DNA of 64,000 nucleotides from Leguminivora glycinivorella. Lineage: Eukaryota > Arthropoda > Insecta > Lepidoptera > Tortricidae. Below the pieces are notes generated by a model. It made no database searches. It was not told the DNA's origin and saw only the letters and a list, made by a program, of their open reading frames with translations. This document shows positions 10,898 through 22,331 of the stretch, in pieces. The position numbers were made by a program, and so were the translations under genes. Every line of letters starts with the position of its first letter. Within the stretch, counting starts at the first letter, position 1. The stretch covers positions 12,088,191-12,152,190 of the forward strand of contig NC_062972.1 in assembly GCF_023078275.1 (NCBI RefSeq), written 5' to 3'.

Positions 10898-11098
10898 TCA
10901 TTATTAATAAATCATTTTAATTGTTGAATGTTGATTAGAACTGTTATCTGGGACATTTTTATTTTTGTCAAAGTTGTACGTCCACCCGACTTTTTTTGAA
11001 TTTGGAAATTTTTATGTGGTTTCCACTCAGAATCGTGAGCTCTTTCACTCCTAATAGGAAAAAAAAGTCTCCCAAGTTTTTTCCCATTCCGTTACCAT

Positions 11099-11658
11099 TT
11101 TTAGGGTTCCGTAGTCGACTAGGAACCTTTATAATTTCTCCATGTCTGTCTGTCCGTCCGTCCGTCCGTCCGTCCGTCCGTCCGTCCGCGGATAATCTCA
11201 GTAACCGTAAGCACTAGAAAGCTGAAATTTGGTACTAATATGTATATCAATCACGCCAACAAAGTGCAAAAATAAAAAATGGAAAAAAATGTTTTATTAG
11301 GGTACCCCCCCTACATGTAAAGTAGGGGCTGATATTTTTTTTAATTCCAACCTCAACGTGTGATATATTGTTGGATAGGTATTTAAAAATGAATAAGGGC
11401 TTACTAAGATCGTTTTCTAATAATGTTAATATTTTCGGAAATAATCGCTCCTAAAGGAAAAAAAAGTGCGTTCCCCCCCTCTAATTTTTGAACCATACGT
11501 TTAAAAAGTATGAAAAAAATTACAAAAGTAGAACTTTATAAAGACTTTCTAGGAAAATTGTTTTGAACTTGATAGGTTCAGTAGTTTTTGAGAAAAATAC
11601 GGAAAACTACGGAACCCTACACTGAGCGTGGCCCGACACGCTCTTGGCCGGTTTTTTT
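11099..11658 (+). mobile_element. GTCC-microsatellite repeat, copy 1
   Basis: Starts TAGGGTTCCGTAGTC, has a (GTCC)n tract at about 11149-11188, then GCGGATAATCTCAG and a conserved ~450-bp body, ending CTCTTGGCCGGTTTTTT. Further copies are at 17823-18394 (minus), 31105-32350 (interrupted), 32351-32952, 48990-49544 and 63691-64000. The segment TACGGAACCCTACACTGAGC near the end is partly complementary to the start. No protein. The class is uncertain: it resembles the microsatellite-bearing, possibly Helitron-like repeats of Lepidoptera. It sits within another repeat whose halves show CCATTCCGTTACC (about 11085) and GTAACGGAATGG (about 11689). Confidence 0.8.
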
Positions 11659-11826
11659 TTCATACGTTTTGTATGGCAGTAACGGAATGGAAGGTTTGAA
11701 AAATGTATGGATATCTTAAGACATTTTTTTTACTTCCTATCAGGCAGGATCGAAAGACCTTGAGATTCTGAGTATGAATCGCGTAAAAAACACCCATGTT
11801 ACAAAAAAACAGGAGTGAACAACTTT

Positions 11827-12649
11827 AAAAAAACCGGCCAAGTGCGAGTCGGACTCGCGCACCGAGGGTTCCGTACAAACGTATGAATTTCAACTTGATA
11901 GCTCTACGCGTTCATGAGGAAAAAAGTAATAAGTTTATATTTATTAAAAACCCTAAAAATATATATTTTGTAATGTAACTAAAAATTTAAGGTTTTCGGA
12001 ATTTTCCCTTTATGTGTGCTATAAAACGTTGCTTCATGCCAAATTTCAAGATTCTAGGTCGACTGGAAGTACCCTTTAGGTTTTGATTCCCTTGCGAGTA
12101 CCTGCGAGTTTCAAAATATGCAGCTTAAATTGCTGTTTCTTTTGATTGCGTTGACATAGAAGTTTGATTTTGTTACAGCTTAAAGGTATTATAGACCTGA
12201 GTATTTGGTATGAATTTCAATTTAATACCTCTACGCGTTTATGAGGAAATGGGTAGTAAGGTTAAAATTATTAAAAAAAATATATATTATGTGATGTAAC
12301 TAAAAATTTATGGTTTTCGTAATTTTTCCTTTATCTATGCTATAAGACGTTGCTTCGTACCAAATTTCAAGATTCTGAGTTCACGGGAAGCACCCTGTAG
12401 GTTTTGATTCCCTTGCAAGTGTCGAAAATTTGCGGCATAAACGGCTGTATCTTTTGATTGCGTTGGCTTAGAAGTTTGATTTTTTCACAGCTTCAAGAGA
12501 CAGTAGACCTGAGTAATTGATATAAATTTCAGCTTCATACCTCTACGCGTTCCTGAGAAAAAGGGTCTTGACAGACGGACGGACGGACAGACGGACAACT
12601 AAGTGATCCTATAAGGGTTCCGTTTTTTCCTTTTGAGGTACGGAACCCT
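11827..12649. mobile_element. Second CCGGCC/GGACGG repeat family with internal duplication
   Basis: Starts AAACCGGCCAAGTGCGAGTC and ends TGAGGTACGGAACCCT; a GACGGACGGACAGACGG tract lies near 12572-12595. The body has two tandem ~320-bp imperfect copies (about 11881-12210 and 12211-12525), each holding a GTATGAATTTCAA start, GCCAAATTTCAAGATTCT-like middle and TTTTGATTGCGTTG. A diverged end piece recurs near 33190-33240 and another at about 30985-31025. Non-coding. Confidence 0.7.
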
Positions 12650-12843
12650 GAATAAAAATGGCTCATCTGGCCGGCAGCCATAAGGCCATAACAGATAATA
12701 GTAATTATGTGTTGAAATGAAATGAAAATGAAATATTTATTTTTCAAGTAGGCATATTACAATGAACATGTGAACGTCAAGTTTCAGTAAATAACTAATT
12801 TCGGTGTTTTTCTCAATTTCATGAGTAAAAATTACTCTAGACA

Positions 12844-12925
12844 ATGAAATAAAACTATGGAAACGTTAATTAATCCGTTTCCATAATTTTATTTCATGAG
12901 TAACTATCGCGGTAACCGAAGACAA
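12844..12925. repeat. Hairpin of Penelope-type terminal sequence
   Basis: ATGAAATAAAACTATGGAAA is mirrored by TTTCCATAATTTTATTTCAT around a 13-nt centre, followed by GAGTAACTATCGCGGTAACC. The same terminal phrases bound the Penelope-like fragment at 31340-32048, so this looks like a deletion derivative in which both inverted ends meet. Confidence 0.6.
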
Positions 12926-12929
12926 CATT

Positions 12930-13382
12930 ACCTTTTATTTTTTATATTAAGTACATGTATTTGTTTACTTAATAATATACATTTCCATATTTATACATTG
13001 AATGATTTTGACTCATGGAGACCATATACATCTCTAAGGAGAATTAGATTAAGTAGATATACATTTTATTTTTAGTTGTGACATTTAGAGTCATTTGCAC
13101 CTCTAAAGTAATTTTAGACTTTTTTTTTTTTGTATTTGTACTTTTTATATTAAAATTTAGTGTAGTTCTTGGTTGTAATTCGACATTTAGAGACCTTCTA
13201 CATCTCTAATTAATTGTATAGAGTTAACTTTAGTTAGAACTTAGAATTAGTATATAATAGTATCAATTGTAATTTCAACTCAATTTTAAATGTTTTTTTA
13301 AATACCTATGTTCATGTGACGTGTAAAAGTGCCCCTGTGGCCTATTTGCTGAATAAATTATTTTGATTTGATTTGATTTGAA
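12930..13382 (+). repeat. Probable LINE 3'UTR with TTTGA tail
   Basis: AT-rich sequence ending with GTGGCCTATTTGCTGAATAA and then a (TTTGA)n run at about 13361-13382. A polyadenylation-like AATAAA followed by a simple-repeat tail is the usual end of a retroposed LINE copy in Lepidoptera (family known from memory). No reading frame remains. Confidence 0.45.
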
Positions 13383-14142
13383 ATAGATATCATACACGAA
13401 AGGAAAAACGACACCGACGACGGTTTTTTTCCCACATTTCTAATTAACTACGCGCCTGCTTTCGAGTGCTTTAAATTTTAATAAACCAACTCATTCTTTG
13501 ATTGGGGGCTCGGGCCTCTCAAGGTCAGTGCAAATGTGATGCGTAGAATAGGTACTAGTATAGGTAGGTAGGGGCGCGGGGCGCGGGGCCGCGACTATCT
13601 TGTTCATTCACATCCGCTTGCATGTGTCGCGGATAGAGCGAGTACGTAAGCGGCGAGCACACATACTAACCGCGCGGAGGCCGTTTGCCACCCTGATGTA
13701 TACCTCTATGTACCTAAATGAATTTATTAGTGTGAGAGACCCTTACGAATAACATTCAAGTTAGTGTCAAGTGATTGACTGCACATGTCAAAACAAAAAA
13801 CATTAGGAATTGATGGTCACACACGTGTTCAGTAATTATCTTTGGTAAAGGCAGTCACACACATGTTCAGTAATTATCTTTATTTTTTTAATAACTCGAT
13901 AACCGTAAGAGTTAAGTTTCTTAGAGACATTAAATTCATTTGATCTTCCCTTAAAGTTAACAGAATTCAATAAAAACAGTGTGTATAACAAATAACAATT
14001 TTATTTACATAATTTATTTTAACTTGCATTAATATGCTGTTCTCGAACATATTGTATCGATAAACTACCTCTCTAGTCGATCTGTGTCGATACTAACCCA
14101 ACGAAGTAACTTTTCTAAGACGTCACCAGGTCACCACGCGTC
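13383..14142. other. No gene; short direct repeat and GC-rich patch
   Basis: Two copies of CATGTTCAGTAATTATCTTT (one with CGTG) lie at about 13823-13881. A GC-rich patch at 13568-13690 contains CACACATACTAACCGCGCGG, close to CACACATACAAACCGCGCGG at about 17202, so the two patches may share a repeat. No coding evidence. Confidence 0.4.
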
Positions 14143-14150
14143 CTTTTCTT

Positions 14151-15933
14151 GTGTGTGTGTGGATTGAGTGAGCACCTTCCGAAAATAAAAAAAAATATGC
14201 TGATCATTTAGTAAAAGTTTTAAAACAATTGTAAAACGAATCTCTGAATTTGTAAAAAGATAAATCAAAAGATACAGCCATTAACATGTGCTCACTCAGT
14301 TCTCACAAACTACCAACGAAAACAGTGAATATATTCATTTAACATATAATATTTATATACTAACATTTAGTAAAAAATAGGCCAACCTACCTCTATAAAT
14401 ATTAGATCACCTAGTGACGTATTAAATTTTTTACAATTAGTTTCTTATGCTCACTCAATCCACACACTTTTGAAAAGCCGAATTTTGATGAAAAGCATAT
14501 CTTTTAGACCGCTATTATATGTGTATAGTTTAGTAAAAGTGAAATGGGAATTTGTAAAATACAAAACGAACCACTAACGTGTCAGGTTTTTTATAATAAA
14601 TTTTTGTAAGTGCTCACTCAGTCCACACGTTTTGAGAAAGTTAAAAATGTAAATATCTTACGATTTGTAGCACCTAAGACACTCGAAAGTACTTCAACAT
14701 TTAGTAAAAATTTTTACTAAATATCCACCATCTAATATTTTATATTCGTTGTCTGGTTTTAAAGATATTCAGACATAACTTTTCTCATACAAATGTATCA
14801 AGTAGGGTGACCACACTATGTCGGCTCCTGATTTTCCCCACCTTCCCATTGTCATATTGAGATTGGGGAGTTTCGTTCGTTCAATTTTGATAATATTAAA
14901 CTAATACCATATTAATTCTCCATCTGCAAACTGTTTTTAGGTTATGTTCTTGGCCTAGTGATGATGTGTATTGTTTAATTTTTATCGACGTCAAGATAAT
15001 AACCATATCGACATGCATGCATTAAAAAAGACATGAATGATAATTGGTAAGAAACAAAGAATATAATACTTCACTAGTAAGAAACCAGAACCTGGTAATC
15101 TAATCGCGCTAACAGATGAGCGTACCGGATTTGTAAGTGGGAGCGAGAAATAGTTATTATTTTCTCGCTCCCACTTACAAATCCGGTAAACTATTATCAA
15201 ATTTGAACGAAACTCCCCAATCTCAATATGACAATGGGAAGGTGCGGAAAATCAGGAGCCGACATAGTGTGGTCACCCTACTTGATACATTTGTATGAGA
15301 AAAGTTATGTCTGAATATCTTTAAAACCAGACAACGAATATAAAATATTAGATGGTGGATATTTAGTAAAAATTTTTACTAAATGTTGAAGTACTTTCGA
15401 GTGTCTTAGGTGCTACAAATCGTAAGATATTTACATTTTTAACTTTCTCAAAACGTGTGGACTGAGTGAGCACTTACAAAAATTTATTATAAAAAAACCT
15501 GACACGTTAGTGGTTCGTTTTGTATTTTACAAATTCCCATTTCACTTTTACTAAACTATACACATATAATAGCGGTCTAAAAGATATGCTTTTCATCAAA
15601 ATTCGGCTTTTCAAAAGTGTGTGGATTGAGTGAGCATAAGAAACTAATTGTAAAAAATTTAATACGTCACTAGGTGATCTAATATTTATAGAGGTAGGTT
15701 GGCCTATTTTTTACTAAATGTTAGTATATAAATATTATATGTTAAATGAATATATTCACTGTTTTCGTTGGTAGTTTGTGAGAACTGAGTGAGCACATGT
15801 TAATGGCTGTATCTTTTGATTTATCTTTTTACAAATTCAGAGATTCGTTTTACAATTGTTTTAGAACTTTCACTAAATTATCAGCATATTTTTTTTTATT
15901 TTCGGAAGGTGCTCACTCAATCCACACACACAC
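14151..15933. mobile_element. Fold-back DNA transposon with ~750-bp arms and 8-bp target duplication
   Basis: The left arm (14151-about 14905) and right arm (about 15187-15933) are reverse complements with few differences over most of their length. The ends are GTGTGTGTGTGGATTG and its exact mirror, bounded by CTTTTCTT at 14143-14150 and 15934-15941, an 8-bp target duplication. Each arm has four spaced copies of GTGTGGATTGAGTGAGCA or its complement (left arm 14157, 14289, 14448, 14611) and four of TTTAGTAAAA (14207, 14366, 14529, 14700), i.e. modules of ~160 bp. The 280-bp centre has a second palindrome (about 15126-15187). No transposase frame. Long arms with 8-bp duplications occur in hAT, P and some Mutator-like fold-back elements; I cannot choose among them. 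Confidence 0.92.
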
Positions 15934-15941
15934 CTTTTCTT

Positions 15942-16168
15942 TAGGGTGCTATAGAAAATGATACCTATAGTTTTCTTTGTTCTTATTTACTGACAGACTT
16001 GTTTGACAGATTATATCAATTTATAGAGCAATCAATTTGATTAGTGAAACTAAATAATTTGTTATTCATGTTACCTACTTAAAACTGGAGTTTTAACATT
16101 TGGTATATAAACAACAATGTGCCACAGGACTCATAATAAAACGGCTCAACATAATTTTTAAGAAAAAA
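15942..16168. other. No recognised feature
   Basis: AT-rich gap between the fold-back element and the next repeat. Confidence 0.4.
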
Positions 16169-16954
16169 AACCGTCGCCTTTCGGTTTCTGGTGAAAGCTA
16201 CTTGCGAATGTTGGATTATGTAGAAATGTGTAAGTATTTTTTAAAACTGCTTTTAATGCTTCAATTATTAGATGGCAACACAAATGAATATACGTATAAC
16301 GTTAAGGTTTGAGGAGTTTCCTCAATTCCTCATGAATCCGATTACATTATAAGAAATCGAAGCTTGACAAACTTTGACTTGAAAACTCAATATGCTTAAC
16401 AAACATAACTAAATAAATGTCACTGTTTTGGACTTAAATGCAAGCTTTTCTTCCAAAAATACCAAAGTCACTATGAGTGTGCCGTTCAGATTTGAGGAGT
16501 TCGGTTCTGACCATCATCAGCAATTCCACTGCACCAAATGTCACTGTTCTGGACGAAAGTGCATGCTGTTCTTATAAAAATACCAAAGTCACTATATATA
16601 AGCGTGCCGTTCAGATTTGAAGAGTTCCGTTCTGGCCATCATCAGCAGTTCCACTGCACCAAATGTCACTTTTCCGTACCCAAATGCATGCTGTTCCTTT
16701 AAAAACACAAAAATCAGCATATGTATGCCTTTCAGATTCGAGGAGTTCCCTCGATTTCTCCAGGATCCCATCTTCAGAACTGGGTTCTGAGAAAAATGGG
16801 ACCAATCTGTATGCATATACATTCAATCAAAAAAATTTTTTTCAAAATCGGTCCAGAAGCGACGGAGATATCGAGGAACAAACATTAAAAAAAATAAAAA
16901 AAAAACATACAGACGACTTGATAACCGTCCTTCTTGAGAGATGAGGCGACGGTT
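16169..16954. repeat. Repeat block bounded by AACCGTCGCCT, with ~121-125-bp internal periodicity
   Basis: AACCGTCGCCT (16169-16179) and its complement AGGCGACGGTT (16944-16954) bound the block. Inside, AAATGTCACT recurs at 16415, 16536 and 16661, with shared phrases GTGCCGTTCAGATTTGA and CCATCATCAGCA between, so about three imperfect tandem units. The right part holds AAAATCGGTCCAGAAGCGAC and GACGGAGATATCGAGG, phrases I know from common lepidopteran repeats. Short frames across it are not genes. Confidence 0.65.
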
Positions 16955-17007
16955 AAAAATAATACCAATAATAATAGGTGCGTGCTATATTCTACTCAGC
17001 AGCCGGC

Positions 17008-17110
17008 GTAGCCGAATGGCAATTGTCGACACCATATGCCGACAGAAATGTAGTCTAGCTCTATCGCGCAAGTACGCAACAGCTATAATTAGAGGTAGAT
17101 AGATACAACG
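17008..17110 (+). repeat. Repeat family B (GTAGCCGAATGGCAAT), copy 1
   Basis: GGCGTAGCCGAATGGCAATT is followed by GTCGAC, a GACAGAAAT phrase and CTCTATCGCGC. Matching phrases occur at 28489-28600 and, more diverged, 19809-19900. Non-coding; class unknown. Confidence 0.55.
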
Positions 17111-17822
17111 AAACAAATATTATCGTGAGCACGTGTGCATTCGACTACGCACACTGATGAGCGGACCCAGCGCGTACGTACATTGCGCACCACCTGCACG
17201 CACACATACAAACCGCGCGGCATACAATCCACTGGTAGGCTATGTCTACAACGCCATCTAGTAATGTCTGACTTTAAACGTGCACATGACGTTGTATGTT
17301 TAGTGCGTGAAAGCTAAAACAGATGTCGCAAGATGTTGCAGTTTGATGACTATTTCGACGTAGGATACTGATAAGAGTTTTGTTGGCCACGCGTGGCTAC
17401 TGGCGCCATCTAGCTCTTTGAGTGTGGATTAAATTTAGTACACAGGTCTAGAATACTTAGGACGGCGCCCATTTTTAGTATGGGGTTAGGTATCTGTACT
17501 AGTATTATTTGATCTGTGGTGTCGGAGTGTTAAATAAAGTCCGCACGGATTCCCAGCGGGCCGCGCTGCCCACGGCGCCTGCCCCGCTGACAGGTTGTCA
17601 CCAGCCACCATTATTCATGACAATCTTCCACGTGTCGTAGGCAGCTGACTATAAATCATAAACAAATTTTGCTGGTAAACACTATTTCTTTTAGACGCGA
17701 AGGCCAATAGGATTCACCATGCAGATATTGAACTCGAAAAGTTAAATTATCTTGAGCGCGAACGTATCAATTTCTGAAATTCTCTTTTAGACAAATGAAA
17801 AATGGTGCGATTGATTCTAGAA
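17111..17822. other. No gene recognised
   Basis: A 60-codon plus frame (17135-17317) has no recognisable domain. CACGCGTGGCTACTGGCGCC and CATCTAGCTCTTTGAG may belong to an old repeat. Nothing firm. Confidence 0.35.
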
Positions 17823-18394
17823 TAAAAAAAAACCGGCCAAGAGCGTGTCGGGCCACGCTCAGTGTAGGGTTCCGTAGTTTTCCGTATTTTTCTCAAAAAC
17901 TACTGAACCTATCAAGTTCAAAACAATTTTCCTAGAAAGTCTTTATAAAGTTCTACTTTTGTGATTTTTTTTCATATTTTTTAAACATATGGTTCAAAAG
18001 TTAGAGGGGGGGGGGACGCACTTTTTTTTCCTTTAGGAGCGATTATTTCCGAAAATATTAATATTATCAAAAAACGATTTTAGGAAACCCTTATTCATTT
18101 TTAAATACCTATCCAACAATATATCACACGTTGGCATTGGAATGAAAAAAAATATCAGCCCCCACTTTACATGTAGGGGAGGTACCCAAATAAAACATTT
18201 TTTTCTACTTTTTATTTTTGCACTTTTTTGGCGTGATTGATATACATATTGGTACCAAATTTTAGCTTTCTAGTGCTAACGGTTACTGAGATTATCCGTG
18301 GACGGACGGACGGACGGACGGACGGACGGACGGACGGACGGACAGACAGACATGGCGAAACTATAAGGGTTCCTAGTTGACTACGGAACCCTAA
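17823..18394 (-). mobile_element. GTCC-microsatellite repeat, copy 2 (minus)
   Basis: Reverse orientation of the family: starts AAAACCGGCCAAGAGCG, has a GGAC tract at about 18299-18342, ends GACTACGGAACCCTA. The run GGGGGGGGG at about 18005 matches the C-run of other copies. Close to full length. Confidence 0.85.
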
Positions 18395-20516
18395 AAATTA
18401 TTTATTGATTGAGATACATATAAGACAGATTATTATGAATGATAAAAAGTCTAAACTAAACTGTAATAACTAAATGAAAAAGTATAGAAATATTCCACTG
18501 TTTTTATAAATCGCTTAGGTACTTATTTCATTTTCCATTTCGAGAAATATTTTGACAGTGACACTTTTGATAGTTATTTAAAATAATTTTAATAGACAAT
18601 ATTTTAATTGAGGTATGTACCTATTTGACTTTGCATTTAATAAATCTGAAATATGACATAAAGTCTGGAGAGGGATTTGATACCTATTCTTTGTTTAGTC
18701 AGTTCTAATTAGTACAGAATATAGGTAAATAGCACGTCGATACCTAAATCATAGTATATCAAAAAATAAAATCCATAGAATGTGGTAATCAATGTTTCAT
18801 TAATCAAAGTTGGTGGACATTGATTCATTAAAGCTGCAAATGGGTTATATACCTGTAGTAAAAAACAAATGAACTTAACTTTATGAAACAAAAACTGACA
18901 CATAGATGACTTTCATATTAAAGGTGGAAAGTTTAGTATTGGATTTGGACTCTTGGAAACTATGCTGTATACTGTACACATATTGCAAAGTACGGTTCTA
19001 CTTACGTTTATTATAAGTTATAACGGTATGGGAAATATTTCGAATCAAAAAGTGACTATTCATCAAGCATGACATGATGCAAGCACGAGACACTCAGATC
19101 ATGCCTAATGAATAATCACGATTTGATACAAACGTGTCACTAATAGCTACCTATGTAATAATGGTGAGTAGAACTGCAATATTAAATATATGTTTGACGA
19201 AAATATACTTCCATAATTGTATAAATTATGAATTTAGTAACATATGAACGGCACGACCATGACAACCACATCATAATTTATTTGGCACTATTAATAGTTG
19301 CCTATTAGGTGGTAAGTATGATATATTTCGTAATATAATAATTACAACACTTTGATCAGTGATCGCTTAAATATTTCAATAGAGGGGGACTTGATTACGC
19401 TGCGGTGGCGGCGACCGCAGGCGAAACCCAACTGTTAATATAATGTGATTGCGGTAACATAATATAGCTGCCAATCGTTTGTTGATATCTGCACTCGCTT
19501 AATTTATATTGATTATTAATATTAGTAAATTCAGTGGTACTCTAAAATATTAAATAGTGCTAGTTTACCCTTGCGAGTTTGCTGATGTGACATTGACATG
19601 TTTGACAACGAATATGAATAATAAAGCCTACAATGGTATTTTTCATTAATTGCAGTTTTTCAATTGATGATTAACGCGTTTGGCTCACCACACCACTGTC
19701 ACCCGCTGACGGCGCCTCGCCTTGATTGAAGTAGAAATAACTATAATAGATAGGTACTTATGAAACACAAATACTAGATGAAATTGGTTGCTTTATAATT
19801 TGAATTACTAGCCGTGTAGCCAAATGCCAATCGTTAACGCTCCGAAGCGAACAAAATGAAACTGTCACAATTGTCACAAACACAGCGTTTCGTTGCGATC
19901 GTCGACTTGAGCAATTGAGCATACAGGCCTCCTGTCATCCTCGAGAGAGCTTGGCCTATACAAAACATACTCGTACATACTTGAAACATATATAAATAAT
20001 ACTATCATACATATGATTAAGAGCAGAAAGAATTAACTTTTACGTTTAGTTAAGAATTTCCTGATATTTCTTTATAAAGTATCTAAAAGTTCTGGAGTGA
20101 AAAGTAAGCATGCATTATAAGGATAAAGGGACATAGATACCTTATCTCCATTCATTTAGGGAGTTTTAGGTGAGTTAGCATTCTTGTACATTAATTTATA
20201 TAATTCATGCGGTAACAGAAGAGTCGTGAAATGAGAGTAAGTCTATACATTCTACGAGTACGACTCTTCTCTTTCCGCCCAGGAGGGCGATATTTGAATC
20301 TCGCATACGGGATTTTGTCACTAAAATACCGGTGCAAAAACCGTTTTGGGGGACCGGACTTGCCTATTATTTTCAGTGACAATTTTCTGAATTCGAACGC
20401 GTGAGACTCAAAAATCGGCCCGCAGATACTAAACGAAATAGTTAATGATTTCGGTACCTCAGTCCATCAGTCGTAGGCGTGTTAACATTACAAATGTGAC
20501 TTCCCGTGCACATACA
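18395..20516. other. About 2 kb without recognised gene
   Basis: Mostly AT-rich. At 19809-19900 a diverged family B piece (GTGTAGCCAAATGCCAATCG) occurs. A GC-richer patch at 19397-19430 and another at 19680-19720 show no codon structure. No exon could be supported. Confidence 0.4.
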
Positions 20517-20800
20517 TTTATTTATTTATTTAACCTTTATTGCACAACATGAAGTACAAATGGCGAACTTAATGCCTTAAGGCATTCTCTACCAGTCAAC
20601 CATTGGAACAAACAGAAACTTACAATTGGTGCGGAAAATAAAACAGAAATTTAAATAGATATAAGTCACTGTCTAAATACTATATGCATCATCAATATAC
20701 ATACATAAATAAGTACAATCATATACATACATAAACTAACTAAACTATATAATATACATATATATAGTACCCATTTAACCATTACTGTATAACAACGTTG
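20517..20800 (-). repeat. Probable LINE 3' end, antisense
   Basis: An ATTT run is followed by AACCTTTATTGCACAAC and CTTAATGCCTTAAGGCATTC; on the minus strand these would form a 3'UTR with AATAAAGG and an AAAT tail. I know this phrase as a common lepidopteran LINE end (from memory). No frame remains. Confidence 0.5.
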
Positions 20801-20927
20801 GTGTACCTGCGAGAAGTGTTTACGTAATTGACATTAGTTTGCAGAGGGGTCACCTCTCTCTAGAATATTGGATATCGCATAATTATAATGGTATGACTGT
20901 CACGTTTTAAACAGCACTGTAGGCCTA

Positions 20928-21050
20928 GCACATGATTGCCGCGAGAGTATGTCGCCGCGAGATAGATCACACGTCTTCTTCTAACTTTATAAATTACATA
21001 AGGACGGGTAGTCTATCTCGCGGCGACATACTCCCGCGGCAATCATGTGC
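20928..21050. mobile_element. 123-bp miniature element (GCACATGATTGCC ends), copy 1
   Basis: Ends GCACATGATTGCCGCG and its mirror, flanked by TA (20926-20927 and 21051-21052), consistent with Tc1/mariner-type insertion. Arms of about 40 bp include GTCGCCGCGAGATAGA. A second, more diverged copy is at 32997-33109. An 84-codon frame across it is not a gene. Confidence 0.85.
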
Positions 21051-21337
21051 TAACCCTGCTGGTGGTAGTGGTGGTGGTTCAAAGCGTACAAAAAATAAAA
21101 ACAATACTACTCTGGCAATAATATGGTTTTTTTTCTGGTTCAATGCTCAATACGCTCAACATAAGTACTACCCATGTTGTGTATGAAAACTGATACGAAT
21201 TACAAATTAAGAGATCCCTGAGTGGCAGTAGGTGGGACACATTGCTCGTAGAATTGTAGCCGCTCGGATAATAAAGATAAGAACCTGTCCGAGCGGGTAC
21301 AAACCGTCATAGTAATCATCGTCAAATCAAGCTCAAA

Positions 21338-21469
21338 GTCATAGCTACCCAAAAAGGAGGTCATAGCTACCCAAAAAGGAGGTCATAGCTACCCAAAAAG
21401 GAGGTCATAGCTACCCAAAAAGGAGGTCATAGCTACCCAAAAAGGAGGTCATAGCTACCTAAAAAGGTT
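21338..21469. repeat. 22-bp minisatellite, six units
   Basis: Six tandem units, each beginning GTCATAGCTACC, start at 21338, 21360, 21382, 21404, 21426 and 21448. The first five are identical by eye; the sixth has a C-to-T change and a diverged end. It does not code. Confidence 0.95.
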
Positions 21470-21517
21470 AAAAGCTCGGCTCGCAGTAAATAAGCTCGGT
21501 CATTTTCTAATAAGGTA

Positions 21518-21705
21518 CAGCGGGGCAAATCCCGACTGGGGAGCAAATGTAACTGTTCCATTTTTTCCATGTTTTACAATGTTTGCATTATTAAATAGAG
21601 TGTGCACCGGTTATGTATGGTAGGCGTGTTCAGTAGATACATGTAGAACTCAACATCATAGTGTAATAATGGAAAAAATGGATTTAATCGAGATTTGCCC
21701 CGCTG
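21518..21705. mobile_element. 188-bp TA-flanked miniature element
   Basis: Ends CAGCGGGGCAAATC and GATTTGCCCCGCTG are exact mirrors, flanked by TA at 21516-21517 and 21706-21707. This is typical of Tc1/mariner-type miniature elements. Subterminal CCATTTTTTCCAT and ATGGAAAAAATGG also mirror each other. Confidence 0.9.
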
Positions 21706-21736
21706 TACCTTACACTAAAGTTACACTCTCATTTTT

Positions 21737-21996
21737 ACGACCGGTCTGGCTCAGTCGGTAGTGACCCTGCCTGCTGCGCCGCGGTCCCGGGTTCGAAACC
21801 CGGTAAGGGCATTTTATTTGTGTGATGAGCACAGATATTTGTTCCTGAGTCATGGATGTTTTCTATGTATATAGTATTTATATATTATATATATCGTTGT
21901 CTGAGTGCCTACAACACAAGCCTTCTTGAGCTTACCGTGGGCCTTAGTCAATCTGTGTAAGACATGTCCTATAATACTTACCTATGTAATATTCAA
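21737..21996 (+). mobile_element. tRNA-derived SINE (ACGACCGGTCTGGC family), copy 1
   Basis: The head resembles a tRNA with box-A-like GGCTCAGTCGGTAGTG and box B GGTTCGAAACC, followed by a body (TTTGTGTGATGAGCACAGAT to GTCAATCTGTGTAAGA). A second near-full copy is at 37719-37975 and a head fragment at 27367-27387. It is a SINE, not a tRNA gene, because the body is repeated with it. Confidence 0.88.
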
Positions 21997-22224
21997 ACAC
22001 AATTTATTATTGTTTATGAATAAATAAATGAAATGAAACATTTATTTATTTTAAACCAGTTCATTGGATTTTTTAAAATATACATAATATACACAGCTTT
22101 ATAAACTAATAACAGATAAAATATATCTTATTTAAAATAAATTGTTAAATAAATACTCCACTCCTTGTGCACTCCTTTTTGCTGCGTACTTAACACAGCA
22201 AAAGGGAATGTACAAGTGTCTAAT

Positions 22225-22331
22225 AGGGTGGCAACGCGCATGTGACACTGTTTCAGTTGCAAGCGTCCATAGGTTACGGTGACCGCTTTCCATCAGGCGG
22301 ACCGTACGCTTGTTTGCCACCGACGTAGTAT
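22225..22331 (+). repeat. Common lepidopteran repeat end (TGACCGCTT..CAGGCGG..TTTGCC)
   Basis: GGTTACGGTGACCGCTTTCC followed by ATCAGGCGGACCGTACGC and TTGTTTGCC ending in an A-run. Related, diverged phrases are at 62325-62392 and 62945-63010. I know the phrase as a widespread retroposed tail in Lepidoptera; class not determined. Confidence 0.5.

Noticed and set aside
21737..21820. Functional tRNA gene
   Set aside because: The tRNA-like head is followed by a body repeated at 37719-37975, so it is a SINE.
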